NCBI GenBank assembly: GCA_003222235.1
Contig: QHVD01000119.1
Span: 1,517 to 18,756 of the forward strand
Direction of reading: 5' to 3'
From: Gemmatimonadota bacterium
Lineage (GTDB): Bacteria > Gemmatimonadota > Gemmatimonadetes > Gemmatimonadales > GWC2-71-9
DNA length: 17,240 nt
Shown: positions 1-6,481 of the stretch, in pieces
Layout: each line of letters starts with the position of its first letter
Position numbering within the stretch: position 1 is the stretch's first letter
Notes under the pieces: generated by a model
What the model was told of the DNA's origin: nothing
The model's database searches: none
What the model saw: only the letters and a program-made list of their open reading frames with translations
Position numbers and translations under genes: made by a program

Positions 1-383
1 ATGTCCGCGAGCCGCCAGATGTCGAGCCGCCGGAACGAAACGAACCCCTGGGCGTCCACCGGCTTTGCCAGCACGAGGTCGAGGCTTCCGCTCCGCACTT
101 CCGCGGCGAGCCGGCCGATCCCCGGGCGCAGCACCGCCTCGACCACGCCCGTGAGCGCGTTGAACACGCCGAGCAGCACCACCACTTCCCAGTAGTCCCA
201 GCCGCCGAGCCGCGTGGTGTGGCCGAAGAACAGCGCGAGCGTGAGCAGCGCCGTGCCGATCCAGAACAGCGTGCCGAGCACGCTCGCCGCGAAGTTGGCG
301 CGGTACTGGAGCTCCTCAGCGAGGTTGAGCCGCCAGAGCGCTCCAAGAATGCGGAATGCGGAGTGCGGAACGCGGAATGTCAT
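1..383 (-). CDS. ABC-2 type permease subunit, second of pair (3' truncated by window edge)
   Basis: Membrane subunit of an ABC export system of the DUF990/ABC2_membrane_6 class. Reading the minus strand from an ATG at 383 gives 127 codons with no stop before the window edge, so the C-terminal half or more is missing. The protein opens with MTFRVPHSAFRILGALWRLN and continues into LAEELQYRANFAAS and a hydrophobic helix (VLGTLFWIGTALLTLALFF). A second hydrophobic stretch (WEVVVLLGVFNALTGVVEAVL) is followed by the family-like RSGSLDLVLAKPV segment. The same layout occurs in the upstream permease (GELNFRLARPL). The first ten or so residues are encoded by an intergenic heptamer repeat, which is unusual, and no good ribosome binding site precedes the ATG. 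The true start is therefore uncertain. It lies 83 nt downstream of the first permease and probably shares its transcript. Substrate unknown. Confidence 0.85.
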   Translation of the reverse strand, partial: MTFRVPHSAFRILGALWRLNLAEELQYRANFAASVLGTLFWIGTALLTLALFFGHTTRLGGWDYWEVVVLLGVFNALTGVVEAVLRPGIGRLAAEVRSGSLDLVLAKPVDAQGFVSFRRLDIWRLAD

Positions 384-463
384 TACAGGTTTCGTGCCCC
401 GCGCCTTGCCCCATGGCTCGATCTTCCACTGCAATTCCGCACTCCGCATTCCGCACTCCGCAC
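346..463. repeat. Inverted pair of heptamer-repeat arms
   Basis: The left arm (about 347-380) is four copies of a RTGCGGA-like heptamer (ATGCGGA, GTGCGGA, ACGCGGA). The right arm (about 432-463) holds the same units on the opposite strand (TCCGCAC, TCCGCAT). The arms are separated by about 50 nt and could fold into a long imperfect hairpin in the transcript between the two permease genes. The left arm overlaps the first codons of the downstream permease. Confidence 0.8.
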
Positions 464-466
464 TTG

Positions 467-1276
467 TCAGCCCCCCACGGCTCCGTACCGTTTGATCCCC
501 CGGCTCCACGCGAGCCGATAGCCCGCGATCCACACACCCAGCCACACGACCTGCCCGGCGAAGCCGTGGCCGAGCGCCGCACCGTGCGCGGCGCCGGTCA
601 GGACCTCCACCGGGAACGCGAGCATGTATGGAAACCAGAGCCATGCCGCCGCACCCGCCACCGCGGGCGGGAGCAGCGCGAGCGGCGCGATCCGGCCCGA
701 GAGAAACAGCGACACGCCCGCGTGGAGGTCCATGATCGCCGTGGCGCGGGTGGTCCAGAAGGCCAGGAGCCCCGTCGTAAAACTGATGAAGAAGCGCATC
801 GCCGCGGCGAGCAGCACCGCGAGGGCGGTGAGCGCCCACCGCCCCGGCTGGAGCGGCAGCCGCACGGCGGGCCACGCCAGCGCCACGAGCAGCCAGACCA
901 CGAGAATCATCCCGGCGGTGCGCGCCTTGTAGGCGATGTTCTCGGCGACCGCCTCGTGCGCCGGATGCAGCGGGCGCGCGAGCCGGAAGTTCAGCTCGCC
1001 CTCGCGGATCCAGCTGTCCAGGTACCAGGAGTCCCACGCGATGGTGAGCTGGTTCACGAGCATGAGGGCGAAGAAGTAGCGCGCGAAGTCGGCCCGGGCG
1101 TATCCGGCGACCGGCCCGTCCCCCGCGATCGTCCACCAGATGCCGAGCGCGACGGCAGGCTCGGTCACACCCCACAACAGCCACAGGGTGATGGATGCGC
1201 GATACTGCAGGTCCACGAGCCAGGCATTGCGGATCAGCGCGCCGTAGCGCCGCACCCATCGGGCCGCCCGGCTCAC
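467..1276 (-). CDS. ABC-2 type permease subunit, first of pair
   Basis: A 269-aa integral membrane protein of the DUF990/ABC2_membrane_6 class (COG4587/COG3694-like permeases). It is paired with the ATPase encoded immediately upstream and should sit in the cytoplasmic membrane as one half of the translocation channel. The GTG start at 1276 was chosen because it overlaps the ATPase stop by 4 nt (GTGA) and is preceded by GGAGGAGG seven bases away. A cytoplasmic N-terminus (RAARWVRRYGALIRNAWLVD) leads into about six hydrophobic segments, with a conserved-looking WDSWYLDSWIREGELNFRLARP loop between the second and third. The stop is at 467-469. The exported substrate cannot be inferred. Tight overlap with the ATPase suggests coupled translation. 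Confidence 0.9.
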   Translation of the reverse strand: MSRAARWVRRYGALIRNAWLVDLQYRASITLWLLWGVTEPAVALGIWWTIAGDGPVAGYARADFARYFFALMLVNQLTIAWDSWYLDSWIREGELNFRLARPLHPAHEAVAENIAYKARTAGMILVVWLLVALAWPAVRLPLQPGRWALTALAVLLAAAMRFFISFTTGLLAFWTTRATAIMDLHAGVSLFLSGRIAPLALLPPAVAGAAAWLWFPYMLAFPVEVLTGAAHGAALGHGFAGQVVWLGVWIAGYRLAWSRGIKRYGAVGG

Positions 1277-2268
1277 GCGTCGTCCTCCTCCACGCCGTGC
1301 GTGAACGCCCGGCGGATCACGTCTTCGATGGGCAGGTCCTCGATGGAGAGGTCGGCGACGGGCAGCGCCGCGAGCAGCCGCGCGCTCGTCGCGGCCGCTT
1401 CCTCGCGCGGCACCTCGAGGACCGCGTTTGGGAAACGGAAGCTCTTCAGCTCTCCAAACGCGGCGAGCGCCTCGGCCGTCGCGCCGTCGCCGAGCACGAG
1501 CTCGATGCGCTTGGTGCGCGCGATCCGCGCCACCAGCGCGTCCAGGCCGCCGTCGTACAGCAGGCGGCCACGGTTGATGATCAGGACGCGCGACGCCAGC
1601 GCCGTCACGTCCTGCATGTAGTGGGATGTCAGCAGGACCGTCGCGCCGTGGCGCTCGCGGTAGGCGGCGAGGAAGCCGCGGATCGCCTCCTGGGCCGTGA
1701 CGTCGAGCCCGAGCGTCGGCTCGTCGAGGAACAGGATCGGCGGACGGTGCAGCAGGGCCGCGGCCAGCTCGCACTTCATCCGCTCGCCGAGCGACAGCTG
1801 GCGCACGGGTTTCTCGAGCACCTCGCTTAGTTGGAGCAGCGCAACGAGCTCCGCGAGGCGCTCGCGGTAATCCGCCTCGGGGACGTCGTAGATCGCCCGG
1901 TTGAGCTGGAACGTCTCCTCGGGGGGGAGGTCCCAGACGAGCTGCTGGCGGTTGCCGAGCACGAGGGCGATGCGGCGCTTGAACGCGGGGCCGCCCGTCC
2001 ACGGCACGAACCCCGCCACCTCGACCCGCCCGCCCGTCGGGTGGAGCAGGCCCGTCAACATCTTCAGCGTCGTGGTCTTCCCGGCGCCGTTGGGCCCGAG
2101 AAACCCGACGATCTCCCCTGGCTCGATGCGGAACGTGACCTCGCGGACCGCGTGCACGTCCCGGTACCGGGGCCGCACCAGCGCCCGGAGCGCGCCCCCG
2201 AGCCCGGGGTCGCGCACCTTGACGCGGAACGTCTTGCTCAGCCGCTCGGCTGTGATACCGGAGGCCAT
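1273..2268 (-). CDS. ABC transporter ATP-binding protein (COG4586-like)
   Basis: A 331-aa nucleotide-binding subunit that powers the two ABC-2 permeases encoded downstream. All the ATPase motifs are present: Walker A GPNGAGKTT at residues 58-66, the Q-loop region GNRQQLVWDLP at about 105-115, signature LSLGE at 158-162, Walker B ILFLDEP at 178-184, and an H-loop histidine in LLTSHYMQ. The extended Q-loop with GNRQQLVWDLP is characteristic of the COG4586 group that partners with DUF990 permeases. About 90 residues follow the ATPase core, ending in an IEDLPIEDVIRRAF helix typical of the family. The ATG at 2268 lacks a strong ribosome binding site, but the family N-terminus (lead-in, then LSKTFRV) fits it. 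The 3' end overlaps the permease start. Confidence 0.93.
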   Translation of the reverse strand: MASGITAERLSKTFRVKVRDPGLGGALRALVRPRYRDVHAVREVTFRIEPGEIVGFLGPNGAGKTTTLKMLTGLLHPTGGRVEVAGFVPWTGGPAFKRRIALVLGNRQQLVWDLPPEETFQLNRAIYDVPEADYRERLAELVALLQLSEVLEKPVRQLSLGERMKCELAAALLHRPPILFLDEPTLGLDVTAQEAIRGFLAAYRERHGATVLLTSHYMQDVTALASRVLIINRGRLLYDGGLDALVARIARTKRIELVLGDGATAEALAAFGELKSFRFPNAVLEVPREEAAATSARLLAALPVADLSIEDLPIEDVIRRAFTHGVEEDDA

Positions 2269-2291
2269 ACGCCCGGGTAATCTATCCGGGG

Positions 2292-2327
2292 AAAAAACGT
2301 AGGGGCGCAGCGTGCCGCGCCCCTACG
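2292..2327 (-). terminator. Rho-independent terminator of the secreted-protein gene
   Basis: On the minus strand a perfect 11-bp GC-rich stem (2327-2317 with 2308-2298, 8-nt loop) is followed at once by six T residues (2297-2292). It lies 26 nt past the stop of the 2353-2880 gene and upstream of the ABC ATPase, so it separates the two transcription units. This is the cleanest terminator in the window. Confidence 0.9.
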
Positions 2328-2352
2328 CCGTCTTCGCAAATCGTGCTCGGTC

Positions 2353-2880
2353 TTACCGGTTGGGCTTGTCCTGGTCGGGCTTCGTCTCGCTCGTCGCTTT
2401 GCTCGACGCCGCGCTCTGCCGCTCGGCCTCCCTGAGCTCACGGTTGGCCGCGCGCTGCGCGTCCGTTGCCTCGGACGGGGAAAGGCCGAGGCTCTCGAGC
2501 GTCGTGCTGATGTTCTTGCCGCTATTCAAGCCGTCGAGCACGGCCTGAGTCGTGATGCTGGAGTTCTTCGAGCCGAGATGTTGGGCGAGCAGGTTCGCCG
2601 CGATGAACTGGCCGCGCGTCAGCTTCGGGTTCGCCTGCCGTGCCTCGTCGTACGCGCTCTTGAGCGCGTCCGGCGTGGTGTTCAGCTTCTCGGCGATTGC
2701 GGTGAAGCCCTTCTCTGCCTTCGCCGCCTGATCGGCGCTCGGGCGCTGAGCGGGGGCGTGGGCTGCCGCAGCCTGCGCATGACCTGCGCGCCCTTGGGCT
2801 GAGGCGCTCCCGGATATGCCGAGCAGGAGCGGCGACGCGAGCGTTGCAGTCGTGAACGAGATCAGTCGTGCGATCGTCAT
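2353..2880 (-). CDS. Small secreted alpha-helical protein of unknown function
   Basis: A 175-aa protein with an obvious Sec signal peptide: MTIARLISF, a hydrophobic core (TLASPLLLGISG), then ASA-Q as the likely cleavage site near residue 30. The ATG at 2880 was preferred to a longer frame because GGAGGAGG lies just upstream and the signal peptide starts there. The mature part is Ala/Gln-rich, then has two helical modules (KGFTAIAEKLNTTPDALKSA and LNSGKNISTTLESLGLSPSE), and ends in a charged tail rich in Lys, Ser and Asp. It contains no cysteine and no catalytic motif that I recognise. It has its own terminator and is separated from the helicase operon by 166 nt. It is probably periplasmic or extracellular; no function is assigned. 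Confidence 0.8.
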   Translation of the reverse strand: MTIARLISFTTATLASPLLLGISGSASAQGRAGHAQAAAAHAPAQRPSADQAAKAEKGFTAIAEKLNTTPDALKSAYDEARQANPKLTRGQFIAANLLAQHLGSKNSSITTQAVLDGLNSGKNISTTLESLGLSPSEATDAQRAANRELREAERQSAASSKATSETKPDQDKPNR

Positions 2881-2926
2881 ACATCCTCCTCCGTGTAGTT
2901 TGTAACACCTCTGTGGAGCAACAGGT

Positions 2927-2952
2927 AACTGGGTGACGGGCCGCACCCAGTT
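2927..2952. other. Hairpin in the gap upstream of the secreted-protein gene
   Basis: A perfect 9-bp inverted repeat (AACTGGGTG at 2927-2935, CACCCAGTT at 2944-2952) with an 8-nt loop lies between the helicase operon and the secreted-protein gene. On the plus strand it is followed by TT and then G residues. On the minus strand, the direction of the operon, there is no T tract. It could be a weak terminator for the operon or part of the 5' leader of the next gene. Confidence 0.45.
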
Positions 2953-3046
2953 TTGGGGGGATCGGCATCAGAGCAGGCGGTATTACCCGATTCGGCGACG
3001 CGTGCTCCTCCCGCGTGCTCGTCGTTGCAATCTGCACCGCGCCCTC

Positions 3047-3532
3047 TCAATAGCGCCTCGACTTGGTGAACCAGGCCGCCCGTCCACCTGTCGCCCGCCC
3101 TCCCTTTGGCGCGAACGCGAACTTGACGCCCTGGCTCTGCAACGCTGTGATGACCGGCTCGAGCTGTGCTGCATCGCCAAGCACCCATAGCTTGCCACCC
3201 GAGGCGCGCTTGTCGATCACCTCAAACCCCTTCGCTTGAAGATCGGCCGCGAGGCCCCCCCCGGAAGAGCGGAGCGGCCCGGGGAGCGCGGCGGGCACGG
3301 CCTCGAATCGGGCGCTGAGCTCCCGCAGCGCCGCCTCGGCCTTGCGAACGCGCTCGGACAACGCGTCGGCCTCCTTGCGCCACTCCTCGCCGCGCGTGCG
3401 CAGCCTTTCCTCGTACACGTCCCGGAGCTCCTCCAGTCGCACCCGCACGGCTGCCACGATCTCCAACGCGTACTCGTTGAACACGGCCTCCAGGGTCTCG
3501 GCCGTGAGCAGATCCTTGGCGTCAAGATTCAC
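3047..3532 (-). CDS. Coiled-coil protein with C-terminal VIDKR/LWV domain; third gene of helicase operon
   Basis: A 161-aa protein. Residues about 18-78 form a highly charged heptad-patterned helix (LEELRDVYEERLRTRGEEW, then ADALSERVRKAEAALRELSA). A Pro/Gly-rich linker at 79-93 leads to a compact C-terminal domain at 94-161 with an alpha-beta-beta-alpha-beta pattern: KGFEVIDKR, GGKLWVLG, ITALQSQGVKFAFAPKGGRA, AAWFTKSRRY. From memory, similar GFxVxDKR...GGxLWVxG segments end various bacterial helicase- or restriction-associated proteins; I cannot name the family and treat this as weak. The GTG start at 3532 overlaps the upstream stop by 4 nt (GTGA), so translation is coupled to the 86-aa gene and the helicase. 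The very basic C-terminus suggests nucleic-acid contact, which is inference. Confidence 0.8.
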   Translation of the reverse strand: MNLDAKDLLTAETLEAVFNEYALEIVAAVRVRLEELRDVYEERLRTRGEEWRKEADALSERVRKAEAALRELSARFEAVPAALPGPLRSSGGGLAADLQAKGFEVIDKRASGGKLWVLGDAAQLEPVITALQSQGVKFAFAPKGGRATGGRAAWFTKSRRY

Positions 3533-3789
3533 TCTGCGCCTCCATCCGGTCCGCGGCGTCCCGCCTGTCGCATGCCGCCGGCGGTGCCCTGGAGCTCTTG
3601 GACCTCCAGTTCGATTCGAGCGAGCTCTGCGCTCGCGGCACTGAGCCGGCCCAGCAGCTGTTTGCGCAACTGTGCCGCCTCGCCCTCCCCGCGTGCCACG
3701 GGATCCTTGGCCGAGATGATGGCCCCGCAGAGCAGCTCCACGGCGGCTCGCAGCTTCGCGTCAACCTGCTCGCCCGATGACTCAGTCAA
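3529..3789 (-). CDS. Small coiled-coil protein; second gene of helicase operon
   Basis: An 86-aa, mostly helical protein with no recognisable domain. The start is a TTG at 3789, chosen because a GGAGGG ribosome binding site ends exactly seven bases upstream and because it keeps the frame tightly joined to its neighbours: it overlaps the helicase stop by 8 nt, and its own TGA overlaps the next GTG. The first half (QVDAKLRAAVELLCGAII) is an amphipathic helix. Residues about 38-68 (EAAQLRKQLLGRLSAASAEL, then ARIELEVQELQG) are a likely coiled coil, and the tail is Gly/Arg-rich. The overlap on both sides and the paired coiled coils suggest a subunit that binds the helicase or the 161-aa protein. 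No function is recognised. Confidence 0.75.
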   Translation of the reverse strand: MTESSGEQVDAKLRAAVELLCGAIISAKDPVARGEGEAAQLRKQLLGRLSAASAELARIELEVQELQGTAGGMRQAGRRGPDGGAE

Positions 3790-6277
3790 CGGATTTCCCT
3801 CCGGCGAAGGCCGGCAACTCGGCCGACTGCACGAGCTGGTGGGCCAGCACCGCGACTCCCACTCTCAGCAAGCTCGCGGATTCGGCCTCCGGCCTGACCC
3901 CGAGCGTCCTCCGGAATCCCATTACGGTCCGCTGCGTCGCGCCGGCGAGCGAGAGGACGCGCTCGCACGCCTCGGCGAGAACTTGCTCGTCATCATCGGG
4001 TGCCCAGCGCTCCACCACATCGACGGCGGCAGCGTGCTCACCCAGCAGAATCAACATCCCGACGGCGTCCCGCCAATCTCCTCGGTCGAATGCCTCGCGG
4101 ATCGAGCCGCGCGCCGGACCGTCCAGCCACTTGCGGCGCAGCCGGCCCCCGTAGTCGCGCGCCAGCTGCTCCGACCTGCCCAAGCCCACTAAACGCTTCG
4201 CCGGAAGGCCGACGTCGCGCAGCCATCGTCCGGCCTCCCAGGTGGAGCCGCTGGAGGGCAGCCGGTCCAGGAGACCGGCCAGCTTCTCCTCCTCGACCAG
4301 AGCCTGCTCCGCGGCGTCAGTCGCGCCGGCGAGTCCTCTGAACAGCTCCTCCAGCCGTACCACGCTCGCCGGCGCGCCGTCCAGCTCCTCCACGCTCACC
4401 CCCAGGCCCGCCCACCTGCCGCGAACGACGCTCCACTCAGCGGGCGTGAGCACGCAGAGCAGGTCTTCGATCGCGCGGGTCAGCGACGTGTAGGCCACCG
4501 TCGCCTCGCCATACGAGAGGTGCGCACCCCGGCCGCCGAGCGGCTCGACCACGACCAACGATCCGAACTCCAGGCCTTTGATGGCACGCGGCGGCAGGAC
4601 ATCGGCGCGGGAATCCGGTTCCTCGGTCCACCCCTCGGCCTGGAGGGCGTCCGTAATCACGCGCAGTCGGGTGGGGCCGGCCGGAGCCGCGTCAAAGCGC
4701 CGAAGAGCCTTCACGACCGCCCTGGCGGCGCCCGGCACGACGACGACGCGTACCTCACCCGTCTGCGGGAGGTCGGCGGGGTCGGCTCGTTCGACGTGGC
4801 GGAACTTGCCATCTTGCGTGATGGAAGGGTCGAACAGCTCGTTCGCGAGAGCTGCGATCTTCCGGGAGAGCCGGAACGATCCCGGCAGCTCCCACTCGTC
4901 GAGCGGGGGCGTCGTGCTCTTGAAGGCGTCCGCGCAGTGCCGCTTGACCTCAGCCCAGGAAAAGGACGTCGGGCTGATTCGCTGATTCTCGTCTCCGATC
5001 AGAGTGAGGCGGGTTGCCGCGCCACCCCGGCACCGGGCGGCGCACCAGTCGATCAGCGCCTTCCACTCCCCGTGCACGAGGTCCTGCGTCTCGTCCACGA
5101 TCACCAGCAGGGTGCCGCGGCAGAACTCGGTCCCCTGCAATCGAGTCGTGGCCGTTCCCGCGATCTCGCTCCGCAGCTTCAGCCCGAGGCGGGTGCGAAG
5201 CTCCGTCGCGACCCCCACCCACTTTGGGCGACTGCGAAACTCTCTGACGAGCTCATACAGCGGCGCATCGTTGGTGTCGAGCGCATCCTTCTCGTTCACG
5301 TCGAGGCCCGACGGGTCCTCGAGTACGGCGTCGAGCAGACGGGCGAAACGCGACTCTCGGACCGGGGGATTCCTGCTTGCCCAGGGCCGCACGGTCGAGT
5401 CCTCGAGCACCTGGCTCCACCACTCGTCGAGCAGCCGCTCGCGTTCGACCCGGGTCGCTTGAACGTCGGCCAACGTCATGAAGAATTCGCCGGTTTCCCC
5501 CACCCAGATCAGATCGATCCCCTCGAACGCACGCTTATAGCCATCGGAGACGGACGCCGCCGGGATGCCCGCCCCCCGGAGGGCGTCCTCGTAGTGCGCC
5601 CGGAGGCGCGCGGTCGGCGCAAGCAGCAGAACGGAGTAATGGCAGGTCTCGACCGCCCGGCGCGCCGCATCGATGGCCGCTATCGTCTTGCCCGAGCCCG
5701 GCGGTCCTTTGCCGATCACCACGACCGCGTCGCCCACCCCCCAGCTCTCGGGGAACGGAACGATGGCGTTCAGCAACCGGAACTGGTGCTCGCTCAGCAC
5801 CGGCTCTACGGAGACGTCCATCGACGCATCACTTCCGCCAGGGAGGACGTGACCGGGGACGTGGTGGTACCCGGCCTGCTCGGGCGGCACCCGAAGCCCA
5901 CGGTTCGGCACCCACAGGTCACGATGGAAGCGGTCCAGACGCGCCCAGAACGCGTTCGACTCGTAGATCTCGTCTCGCGATGCGACCTGGTGGACGAACA
6001 CCTGCGCGGCGCCGTCCTCGGCCGGAACCACTGAAACCGTTGCTCGCAGCCGGCCCCAGCGCACGCGGAACGCCCGCCCGTCCCAGGGACCGCGCAGCCG
6101 CTTCAGGGTGGAGCCGGACGTGGCATGAAGGTCGCGCCGGACGGCGTCCGCGATGCGGGCGAGAAGTCCCTCGGCGGCATCGCCCGCCTCATCGATCGCG
6201 TCGTGGAGCAGGAACACTCCCGAGATGGTGGGCAGCGGTACGTCCCTTCGCCAAAACGATGGAGCCACGATGCCCAT
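3782..6277 (-). CDS. Superfamily 1 (UvrD/Rep-like) DNA helicase, 831 aa
   Basis: An ATP-dependent SF1-type helicase/translocase, first gene of a three-gene operon. Visible motifs: Q-motif-like LSEHQFRLLNA before the ATPase core; Walker A GKGPPGSGKT ending at Thr198; motif Ia LLLAPTARLR; motif II VDETQDL with Asp395-Glu396; motif III LIGDENQRI (about 426-434); motif IV-like GSFRLSRKI; motif V AIKGLEF (about 565-571); motif VI VAYTSLTRAI (about 594-603). All key residues look intact. About 165 residues precede the core (RDEIYESNAFWARLDRFHRD is the most distinctive part) and about 220 follow it; neither matches a nuclease or UvrD C-terminal domain known to me. The ATG at 6277 has only a poor ribosome binding site, so a start slightly downstream is possible. 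Tight overlap with two coiled-coil genes suggests a complex. DNA repair and phage defence are both possible roles. Confidence 0.88.
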   Translation of the reverse strand: MGIVAPSFWRRDVPLPTISGVFLLHDAIDEAGDAAEGLLARIADAVRRDLHATSGSTLKRLRGPWDGRAFRVRWGRLRATVSVVPAEDGAAQVFVHQVASRDEIYESNAFWARLDRFHRDLWVPNRGLRVPPEQAGYHHVPGHVLPGGSDASMDVSVEPVLSEHQFRLLNAIVPFPESWGVGDAVVVIGKGPPGSGKTIAAIDAARRAVETCHYSVLLLAPTARLRAHYEDALRGAGIPAASVSDGYKRAFEGIDLIWVGETGEFFMTLADVQATRVERERLLDEWWSQVLEDSTVRPWASRNPPVRESRFARLLDAVLEDPSGLDVNEKDALDTNDAPLYELVREFRSRPKWVGVATELRTRLGLKLRSEIAGTATTRLQGTEFCRGTLLVIVDETQDLVHGEWKALIDWCAARCRGGAATRLTLIGDENQRISPTSFSWAEVKRHCADAFKSTTPPLDEWELPGSFRLSRKIAALANELFDPSITQDGKFRHVERADPADLPQTGEVRVVVVPGAARAVVKALRRFDAAPAGPTRLRVITDALQAEGWTEEPDSRADVLPPRAIKGLEFGSLVVVEPLGGRGAHLSYGEATVAYTSLTRAIEDLLCVLTPAEWSVVRGRWAGLGVSVEELDGAPASVVRLEELFRGLAGATDAAEQALVEEEKLAGLLDRLPSSGSTWEAGRWLRDVGLPAKRLVGLGRSEQLARDYGGRLRRKWLDGPARGSIREAFDRGDWRDAVGMLILLGEHAAAVDVVERWAPDDDEQVLAEACERVLSLAGATQRTVMGFRRTLGVRPEAESASLLRVGVAVLAHQLVQSAELPAFAGGKSVD

Positions 6278-6481
6278 TCTACTGCAGAGGGAAAATCACC
6301 TCTCCTGGCACTTGACGGCGTGATGCAGGTCACGCGGGTCGCGAAGCGGGGCGGTCTCCAAACCGCCTCCCGAGGAGCGGATGCTGCGATCGGACGGGGC
6401 GGAGCGCGCCCGCGGTCATACCCCGTATCATCGCCTCGCCGCGCCTGTGCGCGCGATGCAGGCGGGCATAGATTCCTTCCG
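6278..6481. other. Divergent intergenic region between helicase operon and ABC exporter
   Basis: This 204-nt gap must carry the promoters of both divergent units. I could not pick out a convincing -35/-10 pair for either. The only structure noted is a 6-bp hairpin at 6350-6367 with a CTCCAA loop. No small gene is supported. Confidence 0.5.

Noticed and set aside
356..1621. Long open plus-strand frame of over 400 codons opposite the ABC permease and ATPase
   Set aside because: Its translation is Arg/Pro/His-rich low-complexity sequence, and it is antisense to genes with full domain motifs; long antisense frames are expected at this GC content.
2251..2260. Second CRP-like half site (TGTGATACCG) near the ABC ATPase start
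   Set aside because: It shares ten bases with the site at 12671, but the second half (TCACA) is missing, and it lies within coding sequence.
3782..6277. Gabija-type defence system based on the UvrD-like helicase
   Set aside because: Gabija requires an OLD-family ATPase/nuclease (GajA) next to the helicase; the neighbours here are two small coiled-coil proteins and an ABC exporter.
6350..6367. Anticodon-arm-like hairpin with a CTCCAA loop, resembling the arm of tRNA-Trp (CCA)
   Set aside because: No acceptor stem, D arm or GTTCGA T-loop can be fitted around it; it is an isolated 6-bp hairpin.
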